This document shows positions 10,970-21,155 of a stretch of 64,000 bases of DNA, piece by piece. The DNA comes from Toxonevra muliebris (lineage: Eukaryota > Arthropoda > Insecta > Diptera > Pallopteridae): NCBI GenBank assembly GCA_963691655.1, contig OY829326.1, positions 150,988,998 to 151,052,997 on the forward strand. The letters are read 5' to 3'. Both the position numbers and the translations under genes were made by a program. Each line of letters starts with the position of its first letter. Within the stretch, counting starts at the first letter, position 1. The notes beneath the pieces are model-generated. The model made no database searches and was not told the origin of the DNA. It worked only from the letters and a program-made list of their open reading frames with translations.

Positions 10970-12462
10970 ATGTCGAATTTCGTGCCAACAAAACAACATT
11001 TGCGGGAAGTTTTAATTTGCTTCTTCCATTTAAAGAAAAACGCAACTGAAGCACATCGTTTACTCACTGAAGCTTATCCTGACTGTGCTATAGACGTTAG
11101 AATGTGTCAGGTGTGGTATGCCCGTTTCAAAAGTGGTGAAGACAGGGAACGTTCAGGCGGCCCGAAAAAGTTCGAAGATGAAGAATTGAAGGCATTACTC
11201 GAAGAATATTCATGTCAAACGCAACAACAACTTGCAGAATCTTTAGGAGTTGATCAATCAACCATTTCTAAATGATTAAAGCATTGGGAATGATTCAAAA
11301 GCAAGGAAATTGGGTGCCGTACGAATTGAAGCCGAGAGACGTCGAACGACGATTTTTCACACGTGAACTGCTGATTGAACGACAGAAAAGAATGGGTTTT
11401 CTGCATCGTATTGTGGCTGGCGATGAAAAGTGGATACGTTACGATAACCCAAAGCGTAAAAAATCATGGGGTCCGCCCGGACATGCATCAACATCAACGG
11501 CAAAGCCGAACATCCATGGATCCAAGCTCATGCTGTGTATTTGGTGGGATATGAAAGGTGTCGTGTATTATGAGCTGTTGAAACCGAATAAAACGATCAC
11601 TGGCGACCACTACCGACTACAATTGATGCGTTTGAGCCGAGCATTAAAGGAAAAGAGGCCAGAATATGAAAATAGACACGAGAAAGTTATTCTTCAGGCG
11701 ACCTCGATAGCCTAGTGGTTAGTGCACTAGACTTTCGTCCAGAAGGTTGCGGGTTCGATTCCCCTCTTGGTCTGGTGGTTAATTCTCATAAACTTCTTAT
11801 ATTCACTATCGATATGAAGTGGATGAGAATTATAAGAATGTGTACAAGTACACACCTCGGTTGGTAATGGCAAGACCACCGAGCTGATAAAAAATTGCCA
11901 CATAGCCGTTCGGAATCGGCGTTAAACTGTAGGTCCTACCATCGCCACTGTGGTCTAGTGGAAGAGTGCTAGACTCTTGTTTCTGGAGACCCGAGTTCGA
12001 TTCTCGGCTTGGGTATGTTTCTTATCTATCTTTCTTTCTCCCTTCCTTTCTTTCTTTCTTTCTTGGGGCTTTGGTACAAAAGATCTTATAGGTTGCAGTG
12101 CCTGACTTTCGAGTCGTCCTTCCTTCAAATAATAATAATAATAAAATACAGTTATTCTTCAGCACGACAATGCTCGGCCGCATGTTGCAAGGCAAGTAAA
12201 AACATACTTGGAAACACTGAAATGGGAAGTGCTATCAAACCCGCCGTATTCTCCAGACATTGCTCTTTCTGATTACCACTTGTTCCGATCGATGACACAT
12301 GGCCTGGCTGAACAGCAGTTCCGTTCTTTCGCAGAACTCAAAAAATGCGTCGATTCGTGGATAGCCTCAAAAGATGGGGAGTTCTTTCGACGCGGAATCC
12401 GTATGCAACCAGAAAGATGGGAAAAGGTTGTAGCTAACGATGGACAATACTTTAAAGAATAA
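10970..12462 (+). pseudogene. Mariner transposase, DD34D type, inactivated
   Basis: Cut-and-paste transposase of the mellifera mariner group. It starts MSNFVPTKQHLREVL at 10970, with a helix-turn-helix N-terminal half. TGA at 11273-11275 lies where relatives read SKRLKALG, consistent with a CGA-to-TGA change, and one base is missing just after it near 11280, so the frame shifts. The second frame has WVPYELK, the first catalytic Asp in GDEKWI, and runs into the SINE at 11697. Beyond the SINE the same frame resumes at 12163 with HDNARPH (second Asp) and SPDIALSDYHLF (third Asp, 34 residues on), ending at TAA 12462. The family's conserved Pro in SPD-AP is Leu here. The SINE plus duplication is 465 bases, a multiple of three, so the frame matches on both sides. 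Three separate lesions show an old copy. Confidence 0.93.
11698..12150 (+). mobile_element. Two-headed composite SINE inserted in the mariner
   Basis: A 453-base insertion flanked by the perfect 12-base duplication GTTATTCTTCAG (11686-11697 and 12151-12162). The first unit (about 11700-11940) is the tRNA-Glu-derived SINE, B box GGTTCGATTCC at 11752-11762, body as in the copy at 6477 but lacking the GGGCCGTTCAGG end. The second unit (about 11945-12150) has its own tRNA-like head, A-box-like TGGTCTAGTGGAAGAG and T-arm CCGAG-TTCGATT-CTCGG, a TTTC-rich stretch, a body with GGGGCTTTGGTAC and an (AAT)n tail. Only one pair of duplications surrounds both units, so they inserted together. A minus-strand relative of the second unit stands alone at 26385-26540. 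Confidence 0.9.
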
Positions 12463-12537
12463 ATTTATAGTCACTTTTTCACAATAAATGTCCAAATTAC
12501 GAAAAAAATACGAGTTTATAGATTCATACTCCCAATA

Positions 12538-13985
12538 TAAAGTCCAAAAATTCTTCATCCACACATTTCTGTCAGAAGTAAAACGATTTTCTCCCAAGAA
12601 GACCTTTTTATATTCTTTCACTCTGAACAGATTTTATAAAAGAAATCTATATGAAGTTATTTTTGCCTTCTTTTACTCAAGAAGTACTTTATCACTCTCT
12701 TCTTTGGAAAAAAATTTTCTTTTGTACCCTTTTTCCGCAACGCTTTCGTCTTCTATCTCTTTATAATTCTAATATAATATATACATAAAGTAAGTTCTCA
12801 AAATTTTGGATGATCTATGTATAAAATTTCAATTCCTTTTATAGCTCGCTTCATATTTCCAACCAACCTAACTAAACGATTTTCAAAATTTAGATTTAAA
12901 TATGATTTTTCTCAGTGAAAGGAAAGAAGTTAGGTATACATACGTAAATATGTGAAGAAGGAGGAGATAAATAAGTATAATATTTGCTATATATGTTTAT
13001 ATGAAATGTATTGACTCATAAGGTTAGCAGCAAGAAATGAAAAAACTATTTGCAAATACATATATAAACGTATATGTTATAAGTATCTACATAGAAATTT
13101 GCAAAATAAAATAAATCCTTTTTTTATTTTTCGATCCCCTACTACAAAATAACTTCATACCTTCCTCCTACTACTACTACTGCATACTTTTCACAATGAC
13201 AGCTTGTTTGCTCAGTCTACCAAAAATAAAGTGAAAACAAAAAAGTGTAGGTATAGTAAATACACACGTAAAAAATAGCAAAAAAAAAAAAGTAAGAAAT
13301 AAAGGAAGCATAAAATAAAAAAAAGAAAGTAATAATAAATAGATTTACAATATGGTTAAGCATAAATAATAAGGTCCTGAGTTGTTGCCTCGCAGCATAC
13401 CACACTACACTACACACCACAACTATATGAGTAACAGTTTGAGGATGCTCTTACATTTTTTTTTTTTATTTCATTTTATCTCATTTCAATATTTTTTTTT
13501 TCTTCTGCATGTATTTATGCATGATTCAAACGGAATTATGCAAATTATGATGAATTTATGCCTGAAATGATAACACATTTTCAAAATGAAAATCTCCACA
13601 TAAAAAAACAAAAAAAAAAAACGAAAAAAATGTCATCCTCTTAACTTTATCGCATTACAATACGATAAAGAAAGAATGCGGAAATTTGCGCTTGGGTCCA
13701 GCTGATTTTCGTAAATTACATTTCAAAATTAAATTACGTTTTCGTTGCTTCTTTTGGTTTTCTTCGCTCATTTGTTTTTTCATCGTTTGTTGTTTTTTCT
13801 TTATTTGTCAGTTGACTGGCTAGTAGTCAAAAAATAGCGTAGAAGAGGTCTCTTTTTATTTTATTATAATTGATAGAAATGTTCTAAAAGAGGATACTTC
13901 ATAGATTGCATATTTTATTTCAAAACTATGCGATTAGTCTATAGCAATGGCGGGTCTCGAATATGGATTAAAAGAATTCATACTT
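12538..13985. other. AT-rich non-coding DNA
   Basis: No gene supported. Contains CTACTACTACTACTGC near 13170-13182, several T- and A-runs and repeated TTATGCATGATTC-like words near 13514-13565. Short open frames on both strands lack any domain. Confidence 0.5.
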
Positions 13986-15215
13986 TGCTAAAGTATAGGG
14001 TATTTTTCAGACAATTAGCATACCGAAATTCAGATAAAAACTGATACGAAAAATCAAATCAATTCTCAGACCAAAATCTAGACTAAAACGCAAATCATAT
14101 TTCAGACTAAAACTCGGACTAAACATTGGACCGAAATTCAGACCAAAACTCAAACCAAACTACACTCTAAATTCAGACAAAAATTCAAACTAATTTCCAA
14201 CCAAAAGTTACGCAAAAATTCAAACCTAAACTTAGACCGAAATTCGGGCTGAAATCTAAATCGAATTCAGAAAATTTGACCACAATTCACATCAAAATTT
14301 AAAACTAGAAATTAGATGCCATACATAATTCCGACTAAAATTCAGGTAAAACTTCAATGTAAAATTCTGACCAAAAAAGCCGAATTCAGAAAAAGATGCT
14401 AACCAAACTTCAGATTGATATTCAGACTAAATATCAAAATAAATTTCTGACAAAAGTTCAAACCAAAATTTTCACAAAATTAACGCCAAAAACTAAACCA
14501 CATTCAGACCAATTTTAGGCCAAAATCATACCAAAATCTGACAATAAATCAGACTTCCAGACTTTCTATGTAAAGTTTTGAGATAAATTCATATAAAAAT
14601 TCAGATTAAACTTTAATCTGAATTTTTGTTTGAACTTTAATCATTAAAGTTCAAACAAAAATTCAGTCCAAAATTTAGACCAGTTTTAGACCAACACTAA
14701 TACGAAATTTAAACCGAAATTCAGACCAATAATCAGACTAAAATGCTACTCAAAATTGTTCAAAATTCAAATCAATATTTAGGCCAAAAATAAGAACAAA
14801 ATTCTGACTTAAATTCGGATCAAATTTTATGCAAAATTCCGACCAAAAATTTATGCAAAACTCCGACCAAAATTTAGGCCAAAATCTATATCAAATTTGA
14901 ATCAAATTAGGCCAAAATCGGACCGAGATTCAGACGAAAAATTAGACTACAATTCATACCAAAATTTTGAATCTATATCTGACAAAAATGCAGCACAGGA
15001 TTTAGTCCAAATTAATGGAAATGCAAAGTGATATATAGATCAAAAATCGGAAAAAAGTTCTAGCTAAGGTTCCAAAAAAAGTTTGATCAAAATTAAGCAA
15101 AATTTAGACCGCAATGTGGCCCAAAATCAGTCTAAAATTCAAATCAAACTTAGACTAAAATTCAGACCGCAATTTAAACCGGAATTCAGATCGACTTAAA
15201 ACTTGGAAACTAGGC
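13986..15215 (+). repeat. Degenerate TTCAGACCAAAA short-period array (copy 2)
   Basis: About 1.2 kb of the same irregular unit as at 5591-6445, with words such as AATTCAGACCAAAA, CTAAAATTCAGAC and AACCAAA recurring throughout. No frame of note. At 14595-14666 the unit flips orientation twice, producing perfect palindromes. The array ends about 130 bases before the hAT-like element at 15342. Confidence 0.85.
14595..14666. repeat. Back-to-back overlapping perfect palindromes
   Basis: The first palindrome has perfect 16-base arms (14595-14610 and 14612-14627) around one C. The second has perfect 23-base arms (14618-14640 and 14644-14666) around TCA and shares its left arm with the right arm of the first. 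Either could extrude as a hairpin or cruciform. They lie inside the TTCAGACCAAAA array and represent local inversions of its unit. Confidence 0.9.
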
Positions 15216-15341
15216 CATGAAATCATACATAAAAAAAGATTTAATTTATTCTAAAATTATATGCAGTTACATTTTTGGGAAGGACTATAATACTATAGTC
15301 CCTTCTGCATACACCAATTTTTCATAGCATAGCATATAATT

Positions 15342-16256
15342 CAAGGCCATATTTAGAGGGGGTTTGGTGGTTCTGACCCCCCTCCCCCCTCCCCTCCCCG
15401 AAATGTGGAAACTTTCTTCTATTTTTTGATATTGATTGCCAGTGGATGAAAAAAAAAGTTAAAATAAAATCTATAGAACAGTTTTTAAATATTTTTTACT
15501 TCCATCGGTTTCCTTCTAAAAAGTCAAATATAAAAAAAACAGACTTGAAATCTTAGTTACACTATGTGGCCAGATCCGATTCGTTTTGTTTGGCATGAGG
15601 TTTGACTTTGGATACAAAAAGAGAAGGTGATGCTAAGCAATTCTGCATTTATAGTTTTTCTAGGTCAGTAACTGTTTTTGATTTACAGTTTCGGGTTTAG
15701 GGCTTATTTGGAAGGGCATGATTCAGCCTATAATTTCTGGATTTCGAAGTTTGTAGCACGCCAGTGTTCAGCTCTCCAATTTTTAAAAATGGCCAAAAAT
15801 TCTATTTTTGGGTTTTAAATCCAATTTTTTCTAAAACGTGGCGTGATTGGAAATTTTTGAACTCAGATTCGTGTTCAGTATAAAAAATTCATTCACAAAC
15901 ACTAGGAACCATTTTATTCGCAAAGCCCATGTAGGGCGGTAGTAGTGGATCAGCTTCAAAGTTCAAGGAAACAATCTTAAAATGTAATTAATTCTTTAAC
16001 CCATTATTGCTCAGAGCACCGCGACTCGGAAGACCTCTTTCAATGCAGTAACTGCATGAATTTCGGGAATATAAGCCAACCTCATCCGGATTCCTTATCA
16101 TGGCTCGAATTCCCATTGATAGTCATTTGAAAGAAATGAGCCTCTGACTATTTTAAGTATTTTTGGTAATGGTTTTGAGGTCGGGCTCATCATCAGTAAT
16201 GGCAATTTTCTTCGAATGAAAACCCCCCCGAAAAAAAAATCCTGGCTACGGCCTTG
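15342..16256 (+). mobile_element. hAT-like non-autonomous element, copy A
   Basis: 915 bases flanked by a perfect 8-base duplication ATATAATT (15334-15341 and 16257-16264). The left end begins CAAGGCCATATTTAG, the right end reads GGCTACGGCCTTG, giving a short inverted repeat near CAAGGCCGTA. A long G-run then C-run lies just inside the left end and a C-run just inside the right. An 8-base duplication with CA-starting ends fits the hAT superfamily. No transposase is encoded. It shares GAAATGTGGAAACTT and CAACCTCATCCGG segments with copies B, C and D but lacks the last ~300 internal bases they carry. Confidence 0.88.
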
Positions 16257-16264
16257 ATATAATT

Positions 16265-19200
16265 AACATAGTTACTACTTTCTGTAATGCGGATTCCATT
16301 GCTAACGCTAGCAACAAGTAGAGCTGTGCCCATCGCTTAAACCAGTTGCCCCACAAAGGATGAAGGAAACCAAATAACAACAACTACTTTCTGTGTTCTC
16401 TTAACTATGTAAAAATATTAACTACAAATGATTACCAAAAAAAAATTAAACCAGAGTTCACTAAAGGTTTAAATTAAAATCTGCTGAATTTGAAGCTTTT
16501 AAGCCCCAGATATACCCAACCAAGCATTGTTTGAATATTATGCCCTATAACAATGCTATATTACTCTTATTGTTTGTAAGAAAGTATTTTACATAATGTA
16601 ATTTCGATTAAATAATGTATATTTTCATTTCATTTCTTTCTTTAGTTTGTTTGTTTTCTTATCTTCAAGGTAATAATGCAATAAAGTAAGTAGCAAACCA
16701 AACAGCGAGATATACTACCTTTATGACAAATATACTTCTCCGAATATCTCCAAATGAATTGTGTCCAAGTGTCACAATTTATATTACACTTGGACATCAT
16801 TTATGCCACCACAAATCTTATCTGCATTCAACGACAGCACTACCGCTCGCCCTGATTCGTTGTACACTTGCCTGCATTCAAAAAGTTATTAAATATCCAT
16901 TAATTTCAAAGTGAAAACAATGTAAACATTCGTCATGTCAACTCACAAACAGTGGCAGTGAAAAGAAACAAAAGAAAGAAAATAATTTTTTTGTTTTCCA
17001 TATTGTTTTTTTTTTTTTCATATGGAAAATTGTTCACCGGATATGCGCGTCGGTCGTTTGTGATGTGGGTATGATTGTGGGTAAGTATCCATAAGTATAC
17101 AATTTATGGTTTAATTTCTGAGTAATTGCCTTTCCTTTCTCCTTATTTTTTTACGTCCTTTCTTTCATTCACCCGCACTTTGATTTGAAATAAAATTAAT
17201 TTTTGTAATTTTTCTTTGGAAATTCTTCTTCTTCAAATTCTTCACCATCTATAACTTCCTCTTCTTCAACTTGTTCTTCTTATTCTAAGACTGGGTGCTC
17301 TCTTCAACTTTCAGCAAAGTCATTTGAATTGTATTTTATTGACTTTATATTTATTTTTTTTTAGCTTTTTTCCAGTAAGAGTTTCATTCTTAACATTTAT
17401 ATCTATAGCTATATTTTTATTAGCTTCTATAAAAAGCAAAAATTTTGATGTCTATTCACCTTTTTTTATTGTCGGTTGTAAAAAAACTGATTTAATGGTG
17501 CACAATAGATTTCTTCATCTGCCGCTCCTCAGTCATTTGTATTAATAATAAAAAATATTCTTGACTTACTAGCATGATTTCGGGGTTAATAAAGCCATTT
17601 GGGAGCATAGGAATGCGTTAAGCGAGGTAAATGAAAGGAGGCAGGGTAAAGATAGCGGCATAAAGAAAGCAATGTAAAGGCACCAGTTCAAAGAAAGCAT
17701 CTACGATTTAAAAGGATCGGGTTAACAGTTGTTAAATTGTATTCAATAAACAAGCAATAAATGTTTTATGACTTTTGAATTTCAGTAAAGTTTTGGTTTT
17801 TTTTTTTTGTGCTCTGTTTATGATTTTGTGAGGGTGTAAAAAACAGATTGATTTTCATGTTACACAATGCCATCGTTTTAAGGAATGTGGAAGGGTGTGA
17901 AAAAGAGCAATAGTCTTGAAAAATATTAAAAGAAAAATAAATAAAATTGGTGAAATACACATATTTTTATAGATACTTAAATTTTAGTAATTTCAAATTT
18001 TTCACTAAATATTTGACCTCCTTTTACATTGGAAAACATTAAATTGATTTTAAACAAAATTATATTAAAAGCTTTCAATTGGTCAGACAATGGCCAAGGT
18101 TCTTTTAGTATTACTTTGATGGCATACTTTTCAGCTAGAATTTATTGCAAAACCGCGATTTGAATGTCATAAGGTATTACCCCTGTCTGATGTAGGAGAA
18201 TATGGTCTATATTAGAACACCTAAGAGTTCTGTGCGCTATATTTGAGCTCAACGCCAAAAATTCTAAGTGAAAATATTTCTCCAACTCCTAAATAACTCC
18301 CTATAGGTTGGGTGGTGAATGTTGTCAGAGGCTTTTAATGTTCTAGACAACCGCATTCGCATTCCCCCTTTTTTTAAATTTTACACAATTTTGTCAACAA
18401 ACTGACAGAAATTTAAAATTCTTCAACTCTTTCATCACTTTTTCTTTAACACACAATAGATAAAGCTTAAATTGTAAAACTTTCTGTGTCACTTTCAGTA
18501 CTTTCTCTTATTTGTTTTAAGTATTTTTAACACACACTTTCAGTTAATGCTTTGTGGTAACTACGGATGTACTATGCAATGTACATAAAAATAAAAATCA
18601 AGTCCTTATGGATGTATTTTTACAAGAGTTCAACACACAAAAAGAGAGGGAGAAAGAGAGATAGAGAGTCATCTAATTAAAATTTTGCTGAGCATATAAA
18701 AACCCAGACCATTTTCACGCCGAAATTAAAAACAACAATAACAACTAGAACTTAACTTCATTTATCACAGAACAGATATAACTTGATTTACTTGATGCTA
18801 CTCATATTCTCATTCACACTTTTATATATAACATGGAAAACATACTTTCACTGTCTTTCTTGAAAATCCCAATCAAATTAAATGTTTCCTGTCTGACTAA
18901 ATAACCAACAGTTAGTTTCACAATAGTAAGTACAAAATGTTCACACACACCCGTAATTAAGTATTATACGTACTGTTCGTACTCGTTCGTACGTTCAGAT
19001 ACTTAACATTATTAAAAGTACGAATATAACGTCAAAATGGTCACGGTGCTAAGTATAACACACATATACACATACTCTTCCATAAACATTATTGTTGTTT
19101 CTTATTGCTGACTGTTGCTCTGATGTTGACATACTCAACGTCACGAATTTTTACACGTTTATCCTTCATTGCTGTCGTAGTTGTGGTTGTGTTTTGTTTT

Positions 19201-21065
19201 TGCTGCTTGTTGTCATCATCGTCATTGCATTTCTGCACTTGCCATTTAATTATTGTACTCACTGCATTTACTATTCTCTGCTCTCTCACATCTCATATAA
19301 CTAGTGGCGAGGAAGTGAGTGAGTATTCGTTACTGCTGCTACTAATGGCGAGTATGATTGTTGACTGTTATGCTATAAACACAACCGAAGCAGCCGACCT
19401 CTAACCGTTTACTTCTTCTGAGAGAATAAACACAATAAGAGCGTCAACCTCTAGCGTCAAGAATATGTAAAAGAAAAACAAAACAAAAGCAGTTGGATTT
19501 GATTATTGTTTTAACAGCTCAGTTTTTTTTTTATTTACGTTAACAATTATCAAAAAATAAAAGGAAAACTTCAATATTCTGTAATTTGAAAAAAATGTTG
19601 TATAAATTAAAATTATTTACATCGTTTATTTGTGCAAAAATCACCAAAAGAATGAAGAAACTAAAAGGAAACTCGAAAAAAATACATATATTTTCGTACT
19701 AAAACTTGGCAGCATTTGTTTTTTTTTTTTTGAAAAATATGGCAATGTTTCCCCTCTCACAAGAGAGAAAACATTGTGAAGTTGAGAAAATTTGAATAGA
19801 ATCTAGTGTAGCGTCGTTGAGGCGGCAGCTAGCCTCAGAAATTTGTTCCCATACAAATTCATAAAATTCTGTGTGTTTCTTGTTGAAGCTGAGGCCGGCT
19901 GCTTTGGTTGTGTTTATACCATTACTCGTTCATGATGACCATTATTATATTTGTTTTTTGTTGTCGTTGCTGGTGTTTTTTTTTAATTCATTCTTTCGTT
20001 AACTTTTTTTATTTTATCATAGTTGCAGTTGTAGCATTTTTTTTTACTATTTACTTGTTTATTTTGTTTGCGGTTTGACCAATTTAATACGAGTACCAAC
20101 TACCGGTAGCAAACACTCTCTGAGAGGCATTTGTTTCTGGACGCGAGTGGCAACCAACGGAAGTACAAATCTCTTTCCATTAATAGTAGGTGAATTGTTC
20201 GTGAATATTATATGCAGTTGGTGCAGTTCCTTAATTTCATTCTCTTTTTTTTGCTGCCTACATACAACTCGACATTTTGCTTTCTTTCATTAATTTAATT
20301 TTTTTTATTTTTTTATAGCTTACTTTCATTGTACATTTAAATGAAAATATAACTATTTGTACAGGGTGCTTACTTTACGCAGTGAACTTAAAATCTTCAA
20401 TTCCAACGTCAAGTCAGTCCATATGTAAGTTCCTACCGTTATGGTACTGCAAAAGATCCAAACATTTTTCAACAGTCATTTTACAGTCATAACTAAATTG
20501 GAATGTCAGCGTGGTATATTTGTCAAAATTCTCTTATTTCAATAAAAGTTAAACGATTTTGACGGATACGAAACTCGACGCTTCAATATAAGTATGACCA
20601 AAGAATATATAATACATAGAAGGCGCATCACGTACAAATTTATTTGTACAAAAATTTTGTTCTATGAAGCCATAACTGTCTTCAATTTACTCTCAAAATT
20701 ATCAATAAAAGCAAAGAGTGGTTGAAATTATGTGTTTTTTTTTTTGCTGTTGTCTTTGTTTAATGAGAGGCAGAAGTTTTTGGTGCTATAAAATTCGAAT
20801 CCCCAGTTGTGACGCGAAAAAAAAGAAATTTTTCAAGAATTTTTTCTAGTTAAACTACTAAAGTTTTTTATAAAAACTATTTATTATCTAAAATACATGT
20901 ATTGAACTTAACTCTAACAAATTTCTTTCGAAAACATTTAAATAGAAATTGTCCTTTCTGGAAAACATGTTTCGCGGTGATCTATATTTTGCAAATCTAG
21001 ATCATTTGAAATCCAAAAAGTGGATATACTTTTTTTTAATAATATTTTTTTTTGTTATAAAATTA
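16265..21065. other. AT-rich non-coding DNA
   Basis: Nearly 5 kb without a supported gene. It holds TTC-rich pyrimidine runs near 17223-17285 and GTACGTACTGTTCGTAC-type words near 18965-18990. A donor-like GGGTAAGTAT at 17080-17089 stands alone, with no matching reading frame or acceptor to make an exon. Slightly more GC-balanced patches (19300-19470, 20075-20190) show no domain in any frame. A host gene exon with no recognisable homology, or a UTR, cannot be excluded. Confidence 0.5.
18642..18669. promoter_or_regulatory. GAGAG tract (possible GAGA-factor site)
   Basis: A run of GAGAG/AGAGA repeats. GAGA factor binds such sequence in flies, and a TATAAAA word follows about 30 bases later at 18696-18702, but no transcript can be anchored to it. 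Confidence 0.25.
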
Positions 21066-21070
21066 TCTAG

Positions 21071-21155
21071 TGATTGATCGAAGGATTTGAAAAAAATATA
21101 CATATTTAACAAAATGGCCAACTGTCAACAAAAAAAAAATCCTTCGATTAATCTC
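21071..21155. repeat. Hairpin, 18-base arms
   Basis: Arms at 21071-21088 and 21138-21155 pair at 16 of 18 positions (TGATTGATCGAAGGATTT and its near complement) around a 49-base A-rich loop. Too short to call an element and no flanking duplication is seen. Confidence 0.6.

Larger units (their letters stand above)
10798..12535 (+). mobile_element. Mariner element (mellifera-type), complete ends, SINE-interrupted
   Basis: A Tc1/mariner-superfamily element flanked by the TA target duplication (10796-10797 and 12536-12537). Its inverted repeats are about 30 bases: the left end begins TTGGGAATATGAATGTATAA and the right end, reversed, TTGGGAGTATGAATCTATAA. The span is 1738 bases; removing the SINE and one copy of its target duplication (465 bases) leaves 1273, the normal mariner length. 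The single transposase reading frame is dead (see the pseudogene entry). Both ends are intact, so the element could in principle be moved by a transposase supplied elsewhere; that is inference. Confidence 0.93.

Noticed and set aside
11945..12016. Second tRNA gene near 11.95 kb
   Set aside because: The T-arm pairs perfectly but the acceptor stem does not, and it lies inside a retroposed composite SINE.
5591..15215. CRISPR-like arrays suggested by many short repeats
   Set aside because: Repeats are irregular, without constant spacers, and the genome is clearly eukaryotic.
17070..17090. Splice donor GGGTAAGTAT as an exon end
   Set aside because: No open frame of coding quality precedes it and no acceptor could be paired with it.
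20075..20293. 72-codon frame in a more GC-balanced patch as a host exon
   Set aside because: The protein has no recognisable domain and turns into Phe/Ser-rich sequence; the evidence is too weak.
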